Part shown: positions 6,173 through 12,799 of the stretch, in pieces
How positions within the stretch are numbered: the stretch's first letter is position 1
How the letters are laid out: the number at the start of each line of letters is the position of its first letter
From: Candidatus Collierbacteria bacterium GW2011_GWB1_44_6
GTDB lineage: Bacteria > Patescibacteriota > Microgenomatia > UBA1400 > MFAQ01
Direction of reading: 5' to 3'
DNA: 20,260 bases
Assembly: GCA_000998025.1 (NCBI GenBank)
Contig: LCJG01000006.1
Span: 1-20,260, forward strand
Notes under the pieces: model-generated
Told to the model about the DNA's origin: nothing
What the model saw: only the letters and a program-made list of their open reading frames with translations
Database searches by the model: none
Translations under genes and position numbers: made by a program

Positions 6173-6799
6173 TTAGCAGGAGTCTTTGTCATCTCCCTCG
6201 TCTTCTTCCTCCCACAACAATTCTTCGATATGGATAACCATGTCGGAGACGCCGTTGGTATTTTGACCACCATAACCCTGAACTTTTCTAAGCGCCGTAT
6301 TTCTGGCAGAGTCGTCCAGGCCGTCACCGCAGCTCAAACTGGTGACTCCGAACACGACCTGTGGTTGGCGTGATCCCCGGATATTTTTTATCATTTTCTT
6401 CGCCACTTCCCAAAGGATAGATTTCCATTTTTCGACGTTTATTTGTTCTATCACTTGGACAAGAAGATAGAGAGGTCTGCCGATTTCCTGATTCTTTTCA
6501 TCCATGATTAGGACCGCATCCACATCGGGTCTTTCGTAGACGATTTCATCAGGCAATGTGGGTTGGATGTATCCCAGCTGGTGTCTGATTTTCCTGGGTT
6601 TTCCTGCTTCGATCATGCCGACTTCCATAATGTTGACCTGGCCGTTGATGATTTGTCCGGTTTCGATGTCGATGAGGGTGACCCCCTGGGCCTGTAAAAG
6701 TGCCTGTACTTGATAATACAGATCCGGTAAGCCTAGTTCGACGAGGTCGGAAGCGATGAGAGTGGGAAGTCTGTTGGATCTGAGTGTTTTTCTGTCCAT
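6173..6799 (-). CDS. Hypothetical protein (208 aa), paralogue of the 6900 gene
   Basis: ATG at 6799 follows GGAGG (ccggaggatcgc-ATG). The protein shares its plan with its neighbour at 6900-7487: an N-terminal LPDLYYQVQALLQAQGVTLID matching TPTLYFQVQMALQANGVQLVD, then a GQVNIMEVGMIE / GQVHLGRIGLIY strand, a DVDAVLIMDE / DIQAVLIYDV strand and a helix before a PQVVFGVTSL / PVLFVIGGVF strand. The C-terminus is very acidic (EELLWEEEDEGDDKDSC). Soluble, no catalytic motif recognised. Alternating strands with D-rich ends resemble nuclease-like or dehydrogenase-like cores, but I cannot assign one. A -10 TGCTATATT at about 6850 fits a separate transcript. Confidence 0.75.
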   Translation of the reverse strand: MDRKTLRSNRLPTLIASDLVELGLPDLYYQVQALLQAQGVTLIDIETGQIINGQVNIMEVGMIEAGKPRKIRHQLGYIQPTLPDEIVYERPDVDAVLIMDEKNQEIGRPLYLLVQVIEQINVEKWKSILWEVAKKMIKNIRGSRQPQVVFGVTSLSCGDGLDDSARNTALRKVQGYGGQNTNGVSDMVIHIEELLWEEEDEGDDKDSC

Positions 6800-6869
6800 G
6801 CGATCCTCCGGCGAAATTTATTTGTCAGTGAGCGTGTTTGTCGTAAATATAGCATACGCACCTAATAAC

Positions 6870-6894
6870 AAAAAGTCCCGCGGTAAAGCGGGAC
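6870..6894 (-). terminator. Rho-independent terminator after the 6900 gene
   Basis: GTCCCGC (6875-6881) pairs with GCGGGAC (6888-6894); the A run 6870-6874 is the minus-strand U tract. It separates the two paralogues into different transcripts. Confidence 0.85.
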
Positions 6895-6899
6895 AGTGG

Positions 6900-7487
6900 T
6901 CATTCTAGTATCAACTGGTTTAGGACATCCTCCGGAAGTAACTCTTTTTCGATGGGCTCAAATACGCCACCGATGACAAAAAGGACGGGAGATTCGTCGA
7001 GTTTGAGAACTTCGGCGAGTTTTTGCCCGACACCATAGCCCATTTTGGCCCAAAAAGTCGTTTCTTGGTTATTTAGGACTTTGATCATCATGATCGGACG
7101 TTTTTTTGGGTCCGTTTTTGAAACATCGTATATCAGCACGGCTTGGATGTCCGTTCTGGCATAGCTTTTTCTGGGGCTTGTGATTGTTATTGCTGGTGGA
7201 TATTCATTCGCCTGAAACCCCATGGGTTGTCTGTTGGGTTGAGGGGTTTGTTTCTCCACATAGATAAGACCAATTCTGCCTAAGTGAACTTGGCCTTGGA
7301 AAGGCTGACAGCTTTTGGGATCGACCAGCTGAACACCGTTGGCTTGTAAAGCCATCTGAACCTGAAAATACAGAGTCGGCGTGGCGATCTTCACCACATT
7401 GTCAAAGGAATTTGTTACTTTGGGAGCCGGTTCTGGTGGTATGCCGTTCCAGATAATTTCGTCCGCCTGGTCGTGGGGTGTGGACAT
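6900..7487 (-). CDS. Hypothetical protein (195 aa), paralogue of the 6173 gene
   Basis: ATG at 7487 with a strong AAGGAGG 5-6 nt upstream. Starts MSTPHDQADEIIWNGIPPEP, a polar, proline-rich head not shared with its paralogue; the shared core starts near residue 35 (ATPTLYFQVQMALQANGVQL) and continues through GQVHLGRIGLIYVE, an ARTDIQAVLIYDVSKTD strand and a C-terminal PVLFVIGGVFEPIEKELLPE. The acidic tail of the paralogue is missing. The tandem arrangement with separate promoters and terminators suggests an old duplication. A TATACT lies about 50 nt upstream of the ATG as a possible -10. No family recognised. Confidence 0.75.
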   Translation of the reverse strand: MSTPHDQADEIIWNGIPPEPAPKVTNSFDNVVKIATPTLYFQVQMALQANGVQLVDPKSCQPFQGQVHLGRIGLIYVEKQTPQPNRQPMGFQANEYPPAITITSPRKSYARTDIQAVLIYDVSKTDPKKRPIMMIKVLNNQETTFWAKMGYGVGQKLAEVLKLDESPVLFVIGGVFEPIEKELLPEDVLNQLILE

Positions 7488-7600
7488 AGGGGACCTCCTT
7501 GTTGGGTTTGTCTATCAGGGTGCGTTCTTAAATTTGGGGAAGTATAACACAAAAGATATAGGGTATATGTATGGGTGGTTATTATGTGTAATATGGAGAT

Positions 7601-8776
7601 ATGCCCGAAAAGAGTGAAATGAAAGTATATTTTGGAGGATGGTACCAGCGAACCACGCTACATCTGACGGAGATTGCTAATTTTTTTACCGATGGCTACA
7701 GTGACTTGTCTCTCAGTAAAGAAAAGCTGAGGAAACTCCATGAAGGGCTTGAACTGAAGAAGGTCAGCCGTGAAGCGGGCTATCTTGAGTTTGTTAGGGC
7801 TGAGACCAAGGAGGGGATAGAAATTCACTATTACGAAGATGGACTTTATATCTTGCAATTATCCTCGAGTAGTGTGGATGAGGCCAAGGAAAAATTGGAG
7901 AATTACTACAATGATAAATTTGCTCCGGCAATTGCGTATATATTTTCCCTGGGTGCTCCAACTCCGAAGGAACTAGCGAACATAAAAACTGTTCATCCGA
8001 TCGCCGTGGGAGTAATAGATAGGATGCCCGAGGATTATCTAGTGGAGTCAAAATTTGGTGAGGTGTATAGCAGTATAACTGCGCCGGAGTTGACGGTAAA
8101 GAAAACTCCGGGCTTTATTTTCTTGATTGCCAAGCCGGGTTACAAAGGTTTTGTCGAGGGTCTGGTGGAAATGCAGATATTTTTCCGGGAATTCAAAGAC
8201 CAGCTACAAAAGTATCTGGACATTCACCGGAGGTTGTGGGAAGAGATTTCGGAGATAAAAGAAAGAAAACAGATCCGTGGAAAAGAGGTGGAGAAGATCA
8301 GATTGCAGCTGGATGCCTATCAAAAAACGATCAATCTGATCAGTAGCCGGATAAATCAAATGGGGTCATACGTCCACACCAGAGCCGACATTGCCAAGGA
8401 GATGAAGCTGGAAGAGCACCTATCGAATATTTTTCAGTACAAGTTTGACGTACTCACCAATACGCATAGCTATATCAAGGAAATTTGGACTATGACGGGG
8501 AATTACCTTTCCTCGGCCATAGCCGTGATTGCTGAGATCAAGGGGCAGGCGACGAACAAGAGTATTCAGAGTTTGCAGCTAATTACCACCTATGGTGTGG
8601 TGGGAGGCATCATCGGCTACCTTTCCAAGGATAGTTTGCCCAGCATCACCAGCCAGGGGATGATCTATTTTGGGTTGCTGATCTTGGTGACTTTCATAGT
8701 GAACCTACTCGTCAAGGTCGGGTATTCGGGAATTAAGTACAAGTTGAAGTTCGTAGAGAGAGTGAAGAATATTTAG
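7601..8776 (+). CDS. Coiled-coil protein with two C-terminal membrane helices (391 aa)
   Basis: The N-terminal 200 residues look globular (alpha/beta, starting near MKVYFGGWYQRTTLHLTE). Residues about 200-300 form a long charged helix/coiled coil (YLDIHRRLWEEISEIKERKQ, VEKIRLQLDAYQKTINLISS). Near the C-terminus come two hydrophobic helices (about 328-346, LITTYGVVGGIIGYLSK, and 354-374, GMIYFGLLILVTFIVNLLVK) and a basic tail. This order, cytoplasmic domain, long helix, two membrane helices, resembles CorA-type transporters, but the GMN signature is absent, so transport is not claimed. TAATAT ends 6 nt before the ATG and no spaced Shine-Dalgarno is present, so the message is probably leaderless. 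It diverges from the 6900 gene. Confidence 0.8.
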   Translation: MPEKSEMKVYFGGWYQRTTLHLTEIANFFTDGYSDLSLSKEKLRKLHEGLELKKVSREAGYLEFVRAETKEGIEIHYYEDGLYILQLSSSSVDEAKEKLENYYNDKFAPAIAYIFSLGAPTPKELANIKTVHPIAVGVIDRMPEDYLVESKFGEVYSSITAPELTVKKTPGFIFLIAKPGYKGFVEGLVEMQIFFREFKDQLQKYLDIHRRLWEEISEIKERKQIRGKEVEKIRLQLDAYQKTINLISSRINQMGSYVHTRADIAKEMKLEEHLSNIFQYKFDVLTNTHSYIKEIWTMTGNYLSSAIAVIAEIKGQATNKSIQSLQLITTYGVVGGIIGYLSKDSLPSITSQGMIYFGLLILVTFIVNLLVKVGYSGIKYKLKFVERVKNI

Positions 8777-8785
8777 GGTCCGTGC

Positions 8786-8814
8786 TTGACTATTGACCCA
8801 TAACGTGGTATCAT
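8786..8814 (+). promoter_or_regulatory. Strong promoter for the 8945 gene
   Basis: TTGACT at 8786-8791, 17-nt spacer, TATCAT at 8809-8814. Predicted start near 8821 leaves a leader of roughly 125 nt. Confidence 0.65.
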
Positions 8815-8820
8815 TTTGCC

Positions 8821-8944
8821 TATTGTGTCCTAGGAATCCGTTCCGATGGACACCCCCGACTAGGGGGAACCTTTCCAACCTAAAATTTCTATTTCGGAAG
8901 CTAGGCTCTGCTTAGATTCCGGAACCCACCTGAGGAGGTGTAGC
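8821..8944 (+). promoter_or_regulatory. Structured 5' leader with sequestered Shine-Dalgarno
   Basis: Four consecutive hairpins are visible. (1) GTGTCC 8825-8830 with GGACAC 8848-8853, and inside it GGAA 8833-8836 with TTCC 8841-8844. (2) CCCC 8854-8857 with GGGG 8863-8866, loop GACTA. (3) TTTCGGAA 8892-8899 with TTCCGGAA 8917-8924 (one G-U), containing CTA/TAG. (4) CACCT 8927-8931 with AGGTG 8936-8940, whose loop and 3' arm carry the Shine-Dalgarno GAGGAGGTG just before the ATG at 8945. This suggests a translational control element; no known riboswitch class is recognised. Confidence 0.5.
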
Positions 8945-10123
8945 ATGCCCACCACAAACCAAAAAACCATCACCACAAACGAGCGACCCCGGGACGATGT
9001 CCCGACCATGATGGGGAAACTTCTGGCCAGGATCAACTCCATCGCAGGAGAAATCCACAAGGAACAGAAGGACATGATGTGGGCGGAAGCCCAGGAGTAT
9101 GAGAAGAAAAACGATCTCGACTCCCTCATCACCCTCTACAAGCGCATCGGCGGTTACATTCGAAACCTGCCGGCGATAGAGGCGGAACTGAAGCGTGTCG
9201 AGGCTGAACAGGCCGAAAAGGCTGCGAAGCGTGTCGAGGCTGCTCAGGAGAAGGCAGAAGAAGTCAAAAAGTTCAAAGAGGCAACTGCCCCCGTCATGGA
9301 AGCATGGGAAGAGGCGAAGCTCGCCTATGCCCTGGGGGTCAAGGCCGAAAACGCCAAAGGACACAAAGGCCAAGCGGCGTACGACGCCGAATTCTTCAAC
9401 AAGTTTCTCTCCCTTTGGCTGCGCATCGAGAAGATGCGGGTTGAAGATGCCTCCAAATTGATCGAGGACATCGTCGCTCAGACGGACGAAGTCCGTTACT
9501 TTGAGCAGAACTGGTGTCAGCATGAGTCGTGTGGCCTGGCGATTCCTGCGCAGATCATCCCAAAGAGCGGTGGGAAGGCTTTTAAGCCTAAGTTCTGCCA
9601 AAGCCATGTGCCTGTGAAGCAGGATCAGCTTGGTTCGAAAAAAACCCCCTTCGTATCTTCGGATCTCTGGGCACCGAAGACAGTACGCCAGAAAAACGTT
9701 GCTCTCAACAGCCCTGATTCTACGCTTTCTCCCGAGGCGAAAGCGAAACTGAAGGTCGCCAAGAAAAAGGGCGGGCGGAAGGAAATGGAAGAGAAGAAGG
9801 CTGCCCAAAGAGCAGCTCGCGATACTCAATTCCGTTCGCCGGCTCCGACTACAGCGGTCGATCCGTTTGAGGCTGATCAAGAGGCGGCTCGCAAGCTTGA
9901 GGAAGAGCGGCTGGCAGCTGAGCTGAAAGCCAAAGAGGAAGCAGCCGAATTGGCGAAGGCAACGGCGGAAGCCAAGGGTCGTACTGCCGCAGCTGCGGCT
10001 ACCCCCACCGGTAAGGCTCCCAAAGCCAGAAAGTCCGGCAAGGCCATCAAGGGTGGTCAGGCTCCCGCAGAGGGAACCCAGCCTGAGGCCAAGAAAGTCA
10101 CCAGGCGTAAGGGCGGAAAATAA
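8945..10123 (+). CDS. Lys/Ala-rich coiled-coil protein with a Cys/His zinc-like motif (392 aa)
   Basis: Residues about 75-120 form a charged Ala/Glu/Lys coiled coil. A compact Cys/His cluster follows: C191, H193, C196, then C218 and H221 (CQHESCG ... FCQSH), a plausible zinc site. The C-terminal 150 residues are low complexity, rich in K, A, E and R, with a second helical stretch (about 305-345) and a very basic end (KKVTRRKGGK), suggesting nucleic-acid or ribosome contact. Codons are clearly more G/C-ending than in the leaderless neighbours, as in strongly expressed genes. The start follows GAGGAGGTG. No family recognised. The 409-codon frame on the opposite strand is a shadow of this gene's biased composition. 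Single-gene unit with terminator at 10144-10173. Confidence 0.75.
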   Translation: MPTTNQKTITTNERPRDDVPTMMGKLLARINSIAGEIHKEQKDMMWAEAQEYEKKNDLDSLITLYKRIGGYIRNLPAIEAELKRVEAEQAEKAAKRVEAAQEKAEEVKKFKEATAPVMEAWEEAKLAYALGVKAENAKGHKGQAAYDAEFFNKFLSLWLRIEKMRVEDASKLIEDIVAQTDEVRYFEQNWCQHESCGLAIPAQIIPKSGGKAFKPKFCQSHVPVKQDQLGSKKTPFVSSDLWAPKTVRQKNVALNSPDSTLSPEAKAKLKVAKKKGGRKEMEEKKAAQRAARDTQFRSPAPTTAVDPFEADQEAARKLEEERLAAELKAKEEAAELAKATAEAKGRTAAAAATPTGKAPKARKSGKAIKGGQAPAEGTQPEAKKVTRRKGGK

Positions 10124-10143
10124 TAACCGCTGAAGAAGCAATG

Positions 10144-10173
10144 ATCCCCGATCAGAGATGGTTGGGGATTTTT
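10144..10173 (+). terminator. Rho-independent terminator after the 8945 gene
   Basis: ATCCCC (10144-10149) pairs with GGGGAT (10164-10169), 14-nt loop, T run to 10173. Confidence 0.7.
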
Positions 10174-10198
10174 AATGATAAAATATCTCATAACTTAC

Positions 10199-10225
10199 TA
10201 CCTGCAAGGCCTGGCCTTGCAGGTA
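10199..10225. repeat. 27-nt palindromic repeat, copy A
   Basis: Thirteen-base arms TACCTGCAAGGCC and GGCCTTGCAGGTA are perfectly complementary around a single T. A -10-like TGATAAAAT lies just upstream, so this copy would be in the leader of the 10255 gene. Related copies are at 11272 and 11887. Confidence 0.8.
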
Positions 10226-10254
10226 ATAGTAATCTTTGAAAAACGAGGTGAGAA

Positions 10255-10491
10255 ATGGACACTTTTTTAACCTTAATTTTGGCTGGTATCCAGGTACGGA
10301 TAGGCAAACAGAACTCAGCCGGTGATAAGGAATGGGAGCGTCTTGAGCTTGAAATCCAGAACTTGCGTGCCAGAATACCGTTCGCTTCTGAAACAGATAC
10401 AACGGGAATGAAAGTAACTCTGGAAATGATCGATGAGCTCGCAAAAATTCCTGGAGATCAGGGTGTTGTAATCAGACAGATTCTTAGATAA
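10255..10491 (+). CDS. Hypothetical protein (78 aa)
   Basis: ATG at 10255 preceded by GAGGTGAG. The protein has a short hydrophobic start (MDTFLTLILAGIQVRIG) that is more likely a buried helix than a membrane anchor, then a charged helix (DKEWERLELEIQNLRARIP) and a second helix (MKVTLEMIDELAKIPG). No family recognised. It forms its own unit: -10-like TGATAAAAT near 10174, palindromic repeat in the leader, terminator at 10504-10528. Confidence 0.65.
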   Translation: MDTFLTLILAGIQVRIGKQNSAGDKEWERLELEIQNLRARIPFASETDTTGMKVTLEMIDELAKIPGDQGVVIRQILR

Positions 10492-10503
10492 TCGTTAGTT
10501 TGG

Positions 10504-10528
10504 ATCCCCACGCAGGTGGGGATTTTTT
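10504..10528 (+). terminator. Rho-independent terminator after the 10255 gene
   Basis: ATCCCCAC (10504-10511) pairs with GTGGGGAT (10516-10523), GCAG loop, six-T tail. Confidence 0.9.
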
Positions 10529-10553
10529 GTGGCCTGGAGTGTAAAATAGGGAT

Positions 10554-11246
10554 ATGGAAATACACTACTCAGATCGAATTGATCCGGAGGAGTTAGGAGA
10601 ACAAGTGGAAAGAGAGCTAAACCCTTCTGGTAGGGGTGGTGGAGGAAAATCACATAAAGGTGAGGGCTTTGGAGGTGAGCATAGATCTGACAATAAAGCG
10701 AGAAGGATAGCAGAAGAAACGAAGGGTAACAGTAAAGAATTAGCTTTGGCTAAACAGAAAGTAGTAGAAAGAATCCAACTTATCTTAAAAGGTGAAACAA
10801 ACCCGTCTTTACACAAAGGAATTAGGAACTATTTTGAATGGGTAAGATATGGACTTTTGGCTATTGGTGACAAGGAATCTGAGAAAGAAATAATGGACGA
10901 CAAGGACCTGGACATAAAATACATTAAGGGGAAAGGTGCGGGTGGGCAAAATGTTAACAAGACGGCCACTACAGCCTCCATAAGACATAACCCAACCATG
11001 TTTTTTCTGAAAAACAAAAAAGGAACGGTCCAATTTTTGAATAAAGAGGCCGGGAAGGAGATTATGTATGGGAGACTAGTGACTCACATTAGGGAGTGGA
11101 AAAAGGTGGTTGGCAGTCAGAACCAAAAAGAGGTTTTGAGAAATATGCTGGAAGAAGCTGTAAAGGGAAGACCGATGGAGGGTAGAGAAGCGGATGTGCT
11201 GAAAGATATACAGAAAAGATTGGAAACGGGGCGGAATTTACACTAA
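10554..11246 (+). CDS. GGQ-domain (peptide release factor-like) protein (230 aa)
   Basis: Residues about 118-185 carry the class I release-factor catalytic domain: LDIKYIKGKGAGGQNVNKT with the GGQ at 130-132, which enters the peptidyl-transferase centre and hydrolyses peptidyl-tRNA, followed by TATTASIRHNP. The codon-recognition domains of RF1/RF2 are absent, so this is a stand-alone GGQ protein of the ArfB/RF-like kind, presumably a ribosome-rescue factor. Unlike ArfB, the GGQ domain is preceded by about 115 residues, including a glycine-rich linker (PSGRGGGGKSHKGEGFGGEH) and a helical region, and the tail (KDIQKRLETGRNLH) is only mildly basic. TAAAAT ends 6 nt before the ATG and there is no Shine-Dalgarno: probably leaderless. 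More A-rich than the flanking leadered genes. Confidence 0.8.
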   Translation: MEIHYSDRIDPEELGEQVERELNPSGRGGGGKSHKGEGFGGEHRSDNKARRIAEETKGNSKELALAKQKVVERIQLILKGETNPSLHKGIRNYFEWVRYGLLAIGDKESEKEIMDDKDLDIKYIKGKGAGGQNVNKTATTASIRHNPTMFFLKNKKGTVQFLNKEAGKEIMYGRLVTHIREWKKVVGSQNQKEVLRNMLEEAVKGRPMEGREADVLKDIQKRLETGRNLH

Positions 11247-11261
11247 AGCCTGGTTGACTAT

Positions 11262-11298
11262 TACCTGCAAGTACCTGCAAGGATCATCCTTGCAGGTA
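11262..11298. repeat. 27-nt palindromic repeat, copy B, with a duplicated arm
   Basis: Core at 11272-11298: TACCTGCAAGGAT and ATCCTTGCAGGTA around a single C, perfect 13-bp arms. The ten bases TACCTGCAAG also occur immediately before (11262-11271), a direct repeat of the left arm. The copy lies between the convergent GGQ gene and toxin gene, where it may act as a two-way terminator. Confidence 0.8.
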
Positions 11299-11324
11299 CT
11301 ATAGGTGAGTTTGAAGGAGGATAT

Positions 11325-11585
11325 TTAATATTCGTCGTGGGTGATGAGGTCGGTAAAGACAATTGTGTCGTCTATTATTTTGAATACGATACGTAAATTA
11401 TCTTCAATCCAAAAAGAAAAATCTTCTTTCCTTATGCCGCTCAACTTGTGAACTTTGAGCGATGGATGCTGGATGTTTTTGGAAAGCAGAGTGATTTGTT
11501 TGTGGAGCTTAGGCTTAAGTTGTGGATTGCTTTTAACTTTCTTCTTAAGTTTTTTGACAAAAGAAGGAAGATACTCAATCTTCAT
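11325..11585 (-). CDS. RelE/YafQ-type toxin (mRNA interferase family)
   Basis: An 86-aa basic protein with the RelE/ParE fold pattern: MKIEYLPSFVKKLKKKVK at the start, LHKQITLLSKNIQHPSLKVHKLSG in the middle (helix, then the HP..L..HKL motif), DFSFWIEDNLRIVFKIIDDTIVF strands and the terminal THDEY. Members cleave mRNA on the ribosome. The gene starts 2 nt after the antitoxin stop, so the pair is translated together. It ends 27 nt from palindrome copy B. ParE-like gyrase poisons have the same fold; HDEY at the end favours the YafQ/RelE side. Confidence 0.85.
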   Translation of the reverse strand: MKIEYLPSFVKKLKKKVKSNPQLKPKLHKQITLLSKNIQHPSLKVHKLSGIRKEDFSFWIEDNLRIVFKIIDDTIVFTDLITHDEY

Positions 11586-11587
11586 GA

Positions 11588-11851
11588 TTAGAGTTTATTT
11601 ACAAAATCGTCGATATTATTGATTCTTATAGTTTTACCGGCATAGTAATCTTTTTCCGCTTGTTCGCTAACCTTTTCTTGTTGAGGTGTCATTTTGAAGG
11701 TAGGGAGGTTTTTTTCCCAAGTATCATTGATCGCCAGATGTCTAATGTATGAAGCGACGGTGAGGCCGATTTTGTCGGCATTGGCTTTCGCTTGGGCATA
11801 TAACTTGGCGGGTAAGGTGACTTTGATTTGGACTGCTTGTGTGTTGGCCAT
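11588..11851 (-). CDS. Antitoxin (RelB/DinJ-like) of the RelE-type pair
   Basis: The 87-aa protein MANTQAVQIKVTLPAKLYAQ has a ribbon-helix-helix-like N-terminus (VQIKVTLPAKLYAQAKANADKIGLTVASYIRHL), expected to bind its own operator as a dimer, and an acidic/flexible C-terminus that would wrap the toxin (SEQAEKDYYAGKTIRINNIDDFVNKL). I reject the longer frame from 11941, because TGCTATAAT, an extended -10, ends only 7 nt before the ATG at 11851: the message looks leaderless. Palindrome copy C lies about 35 nt upstream of the start and could be an operator, though the same repeat appears at unrelated sites. Confidence 0.8.
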   Translation of the reverse strand: MANTQAVQIKVTLPAKLYAQAKANADKIGLTVASYIRHLAINDTWEKNLPTFKMTPQQEKVSEQAEKDYYAGKTIRINNIDDFVNKL

Positions 11852-11886
11852 GGGGATAATTATAGCACCAAAAAGGGACCTTTGAG

Positions 11887-11913
11887 TACCTACGAGGATC
11901 ATCCTTGCAGGGG
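11887..11913. repeat. 27-nt palindromic repeat, copy C (degenerate)
   Basis: The right arm ATCCTTGCAGG matches copy B exactly, the centre GGATCATCC is the same as in copy B, and the left arm TACCTACGAGGAT has two internal changes plus mismatches at the tip. It sits upstream of the antitoxin gene. Confidence 0.65.
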
Positions 11914-11923
11914 GTTTTGACAA

Positions 11924-11953
11924 TAAAAATCGCCCCCACATTTGTGAGGGCGA
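11924..11953 (-). terminator. Rho-independent terminator after the 11984 gene
   Basis: TCGCCC (11930-11935) with GGGCGA (11948-11953), one mismatch, then CAC/GTG (11937-11939 and 11944-11946); the A run 11925-11929 is the minus-strand U tract. Confidence 0.75.
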
Positions 11954-11983
11954 GTTTGCCTTTCGGCGGACGCGGATGGCGAG

Positions 11984-12418
11984 TTACCGAGTGCGGCCTT
12001 TGTAGCCAAGGACGACATAGTCGGCGAGATTCTCGTCGTGTTCGTCGACTTCGGCTTCAGCGGCAAGCATGCGTCGGTAGGCTTCGCGACGGCTGGTCAG
12101 TTCGCGCTTGGCTTTTTCGTTGAGTTCCTTCCGGAAACCGGGGAACTGGTTGTCCAGAGCGGAAACCATGCGCTCAAACTGCTCATCCGATCCTTCTTCG
12201 CGCATTTCGGCGTCGTGTTCTTGAGCAGCCAGAAGCTCGGCGGCTTCGAGGGCGGCCTGTTCGGCGGCTGCTTTTTCGGCGGCCAGTTCGGCGTTGCTGA
12301 CGAACTTTTCACTGCCGTCGTCAAACAAGCGGGTGACGCCGATGACCGGCGTGAAGGGAAGGTTTCCCCAGTGGCGATCGACATCAACATATTCCAAAGC
12401 TTTATCAAATTTGGCCAT
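11984..12418 (-). CDS. Hypothetical Ala/Glu-rich protein (144 aa)
   Basis: Start at ATG 12418 (MAKFDKALEYVDVDRHWGNL) is fixed by AAGGAG 7 nt upstream; the frame open to 12472 runs through the leader hairpin. After a short globular start comes a long helix rich in A and E (residues about 45-75, AELAAEKAAAEQAALEAAEL), then a charged helical half (FERMVSALDNQFPGFRKELN ... SRREAYRRMLAAEAEVDEHD). Probably a coiled-coil protein. Codons are G/C-ending, like the 8945 and 12870 genes. It has a near-consensus promoter and its own terminator. No family recognised. Confidence 0.7.
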   Translation of the reverse strand: MAKFDKALEYVDVDRHWGNLPFTPVIGVTRLFDDGSEKFVSNAELAAEKAAAEQAALEAAELLAAQEHDAEMREEGSDEQFERMVSALDNQFPGFRKELNEKAKRELTSRREAYRRMLAAEAEVDEHDENLADYVVLGYKGRTR

Positions 12419-12455
12419 TTGTGTTCTCCTTCGAAGGGGTTGAGGATTTTTTGGG

Positions 12456-12469
12456 AGACGCGCGTCTCT
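12456..12469 (-). promoter_or_regulatory. Leader hairpin of the 11984 gene
   Basis: Perfect 14-nt palindrome GAGACGCGCGTCTC in the 5' leader, between the predicted start of transcription and the Shine-Dalgarno. It may stabilise the 5' end or serve as a binding site. Confidence 0.5.
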
Positions 12470-12490
12470 CAATGTGCGATACAGTTGATG

Positions 12491-12518
12491 AGTATATCAC
12501 AAAAGCACGAAATGTCAA
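12491..12518 (-). promoter_or_regulatory. Promoter for the 11984 gene
   Basis: On the minus strand: perfect TTGACA (12518-12513), 16-nt spacer, TATACT (12496-12491) with TGA before it (extended -10). The -35 starts 3 nt after the stop codon of the 51-codon gene upstream. Confidence 0.8.
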
Positions 12519-12520
12519 TA

Positions 12521-12676
12521 CTATAGGCGTTTAGTCTTACTTGGGTCGGTACCATCGACCCCTGAATATGGGTGGCGTGGTGTGGATGACCTTGGGGCCT
12601 GGGGGGTGGAGATAAAGTGGAGGAAATTTGCGCCTATGAAGAGAGCAAGAACCAAAAGTCCAAGATTTAGAAACAT
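12521..12676 (-). CDS. Small single-span membrane or secreted peptide (51 aa)
   Basis: Starting at the ATG at 12676, preceded by AAGGGAG (7 nt spacing), the frame encodes MFLNLGLLVLALFIGANFLH, a hydrophobic helix, followed by a Ser/Thr/Pro-rich polar tail that ends KTKRL. It could be a membrane anchor or a signal peptide; no cysteine or lipobox is present. The stop lies 2-3 nt before the -35 of the 11984 gene. Another frame over the same bases (12537-12725) lacks a Shine-Dalgarno and is rejected. No family recognised; called on start signals and hydrophobic pattern only. Confidence 0.5.
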   Translation of the reverse strand: MFLNLGLLVLALFIGANFLHFISTPQAPRSSTPRHPYSGVDGTDPSKTKRL

Positions 12677-12756
12677 GAGTAGTCTCCCTTATGTTAGTGA
12701 GCGTAGTTTGCTGATTTCTTAGCAATTGTACACCTTCGAGGTATAAAACCTATATA

Positions 12757-12785
12757 TTGACAAGGATTTGTTCTATGGGTAAAAT
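12757..12785 (+). promoter_or_regulatory. Promoter for the 12870 gene
   Basis: Perfect TTGACA (12757-12762), 17-nt spacer, TAAAAT (12780-12785). Leader of about 78 nt. Confidence 0.8.
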
Positions 12786-12799
12786 ACCTATTTGTAATT

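Noticed and set aside
7601..8776. CorA magnesium transporter
   Set aside because: Topology is similar, but the GMN signature at the end of the first membrane helix is missing.
8912..10141. 409-codon minus-strand frame opposite the 8945 gene
   Set aside because: Its composition (Leu, Gly, Arg rich) mirrors the biased codons of the plus-strand gene; it has no start signal, and the plus-strand gene has promoter, Shine-Dalgarno, motifs and terminator.
12038..12526. 162-codon plus-strand frame opposite the 11984 gene
   Set aside because: Phe/Gly-rich shadow of the Ala/Glu-rich coiled-coil gene on the other strand; no Shine-Dalgarno.
12537..12725. 62-codon minus-strand frame
   Set aside because: No Shine-Dalgarno and no protein-like pattern; the overlapping 51-codon frame has both a start signal and a hydrophobic helix.
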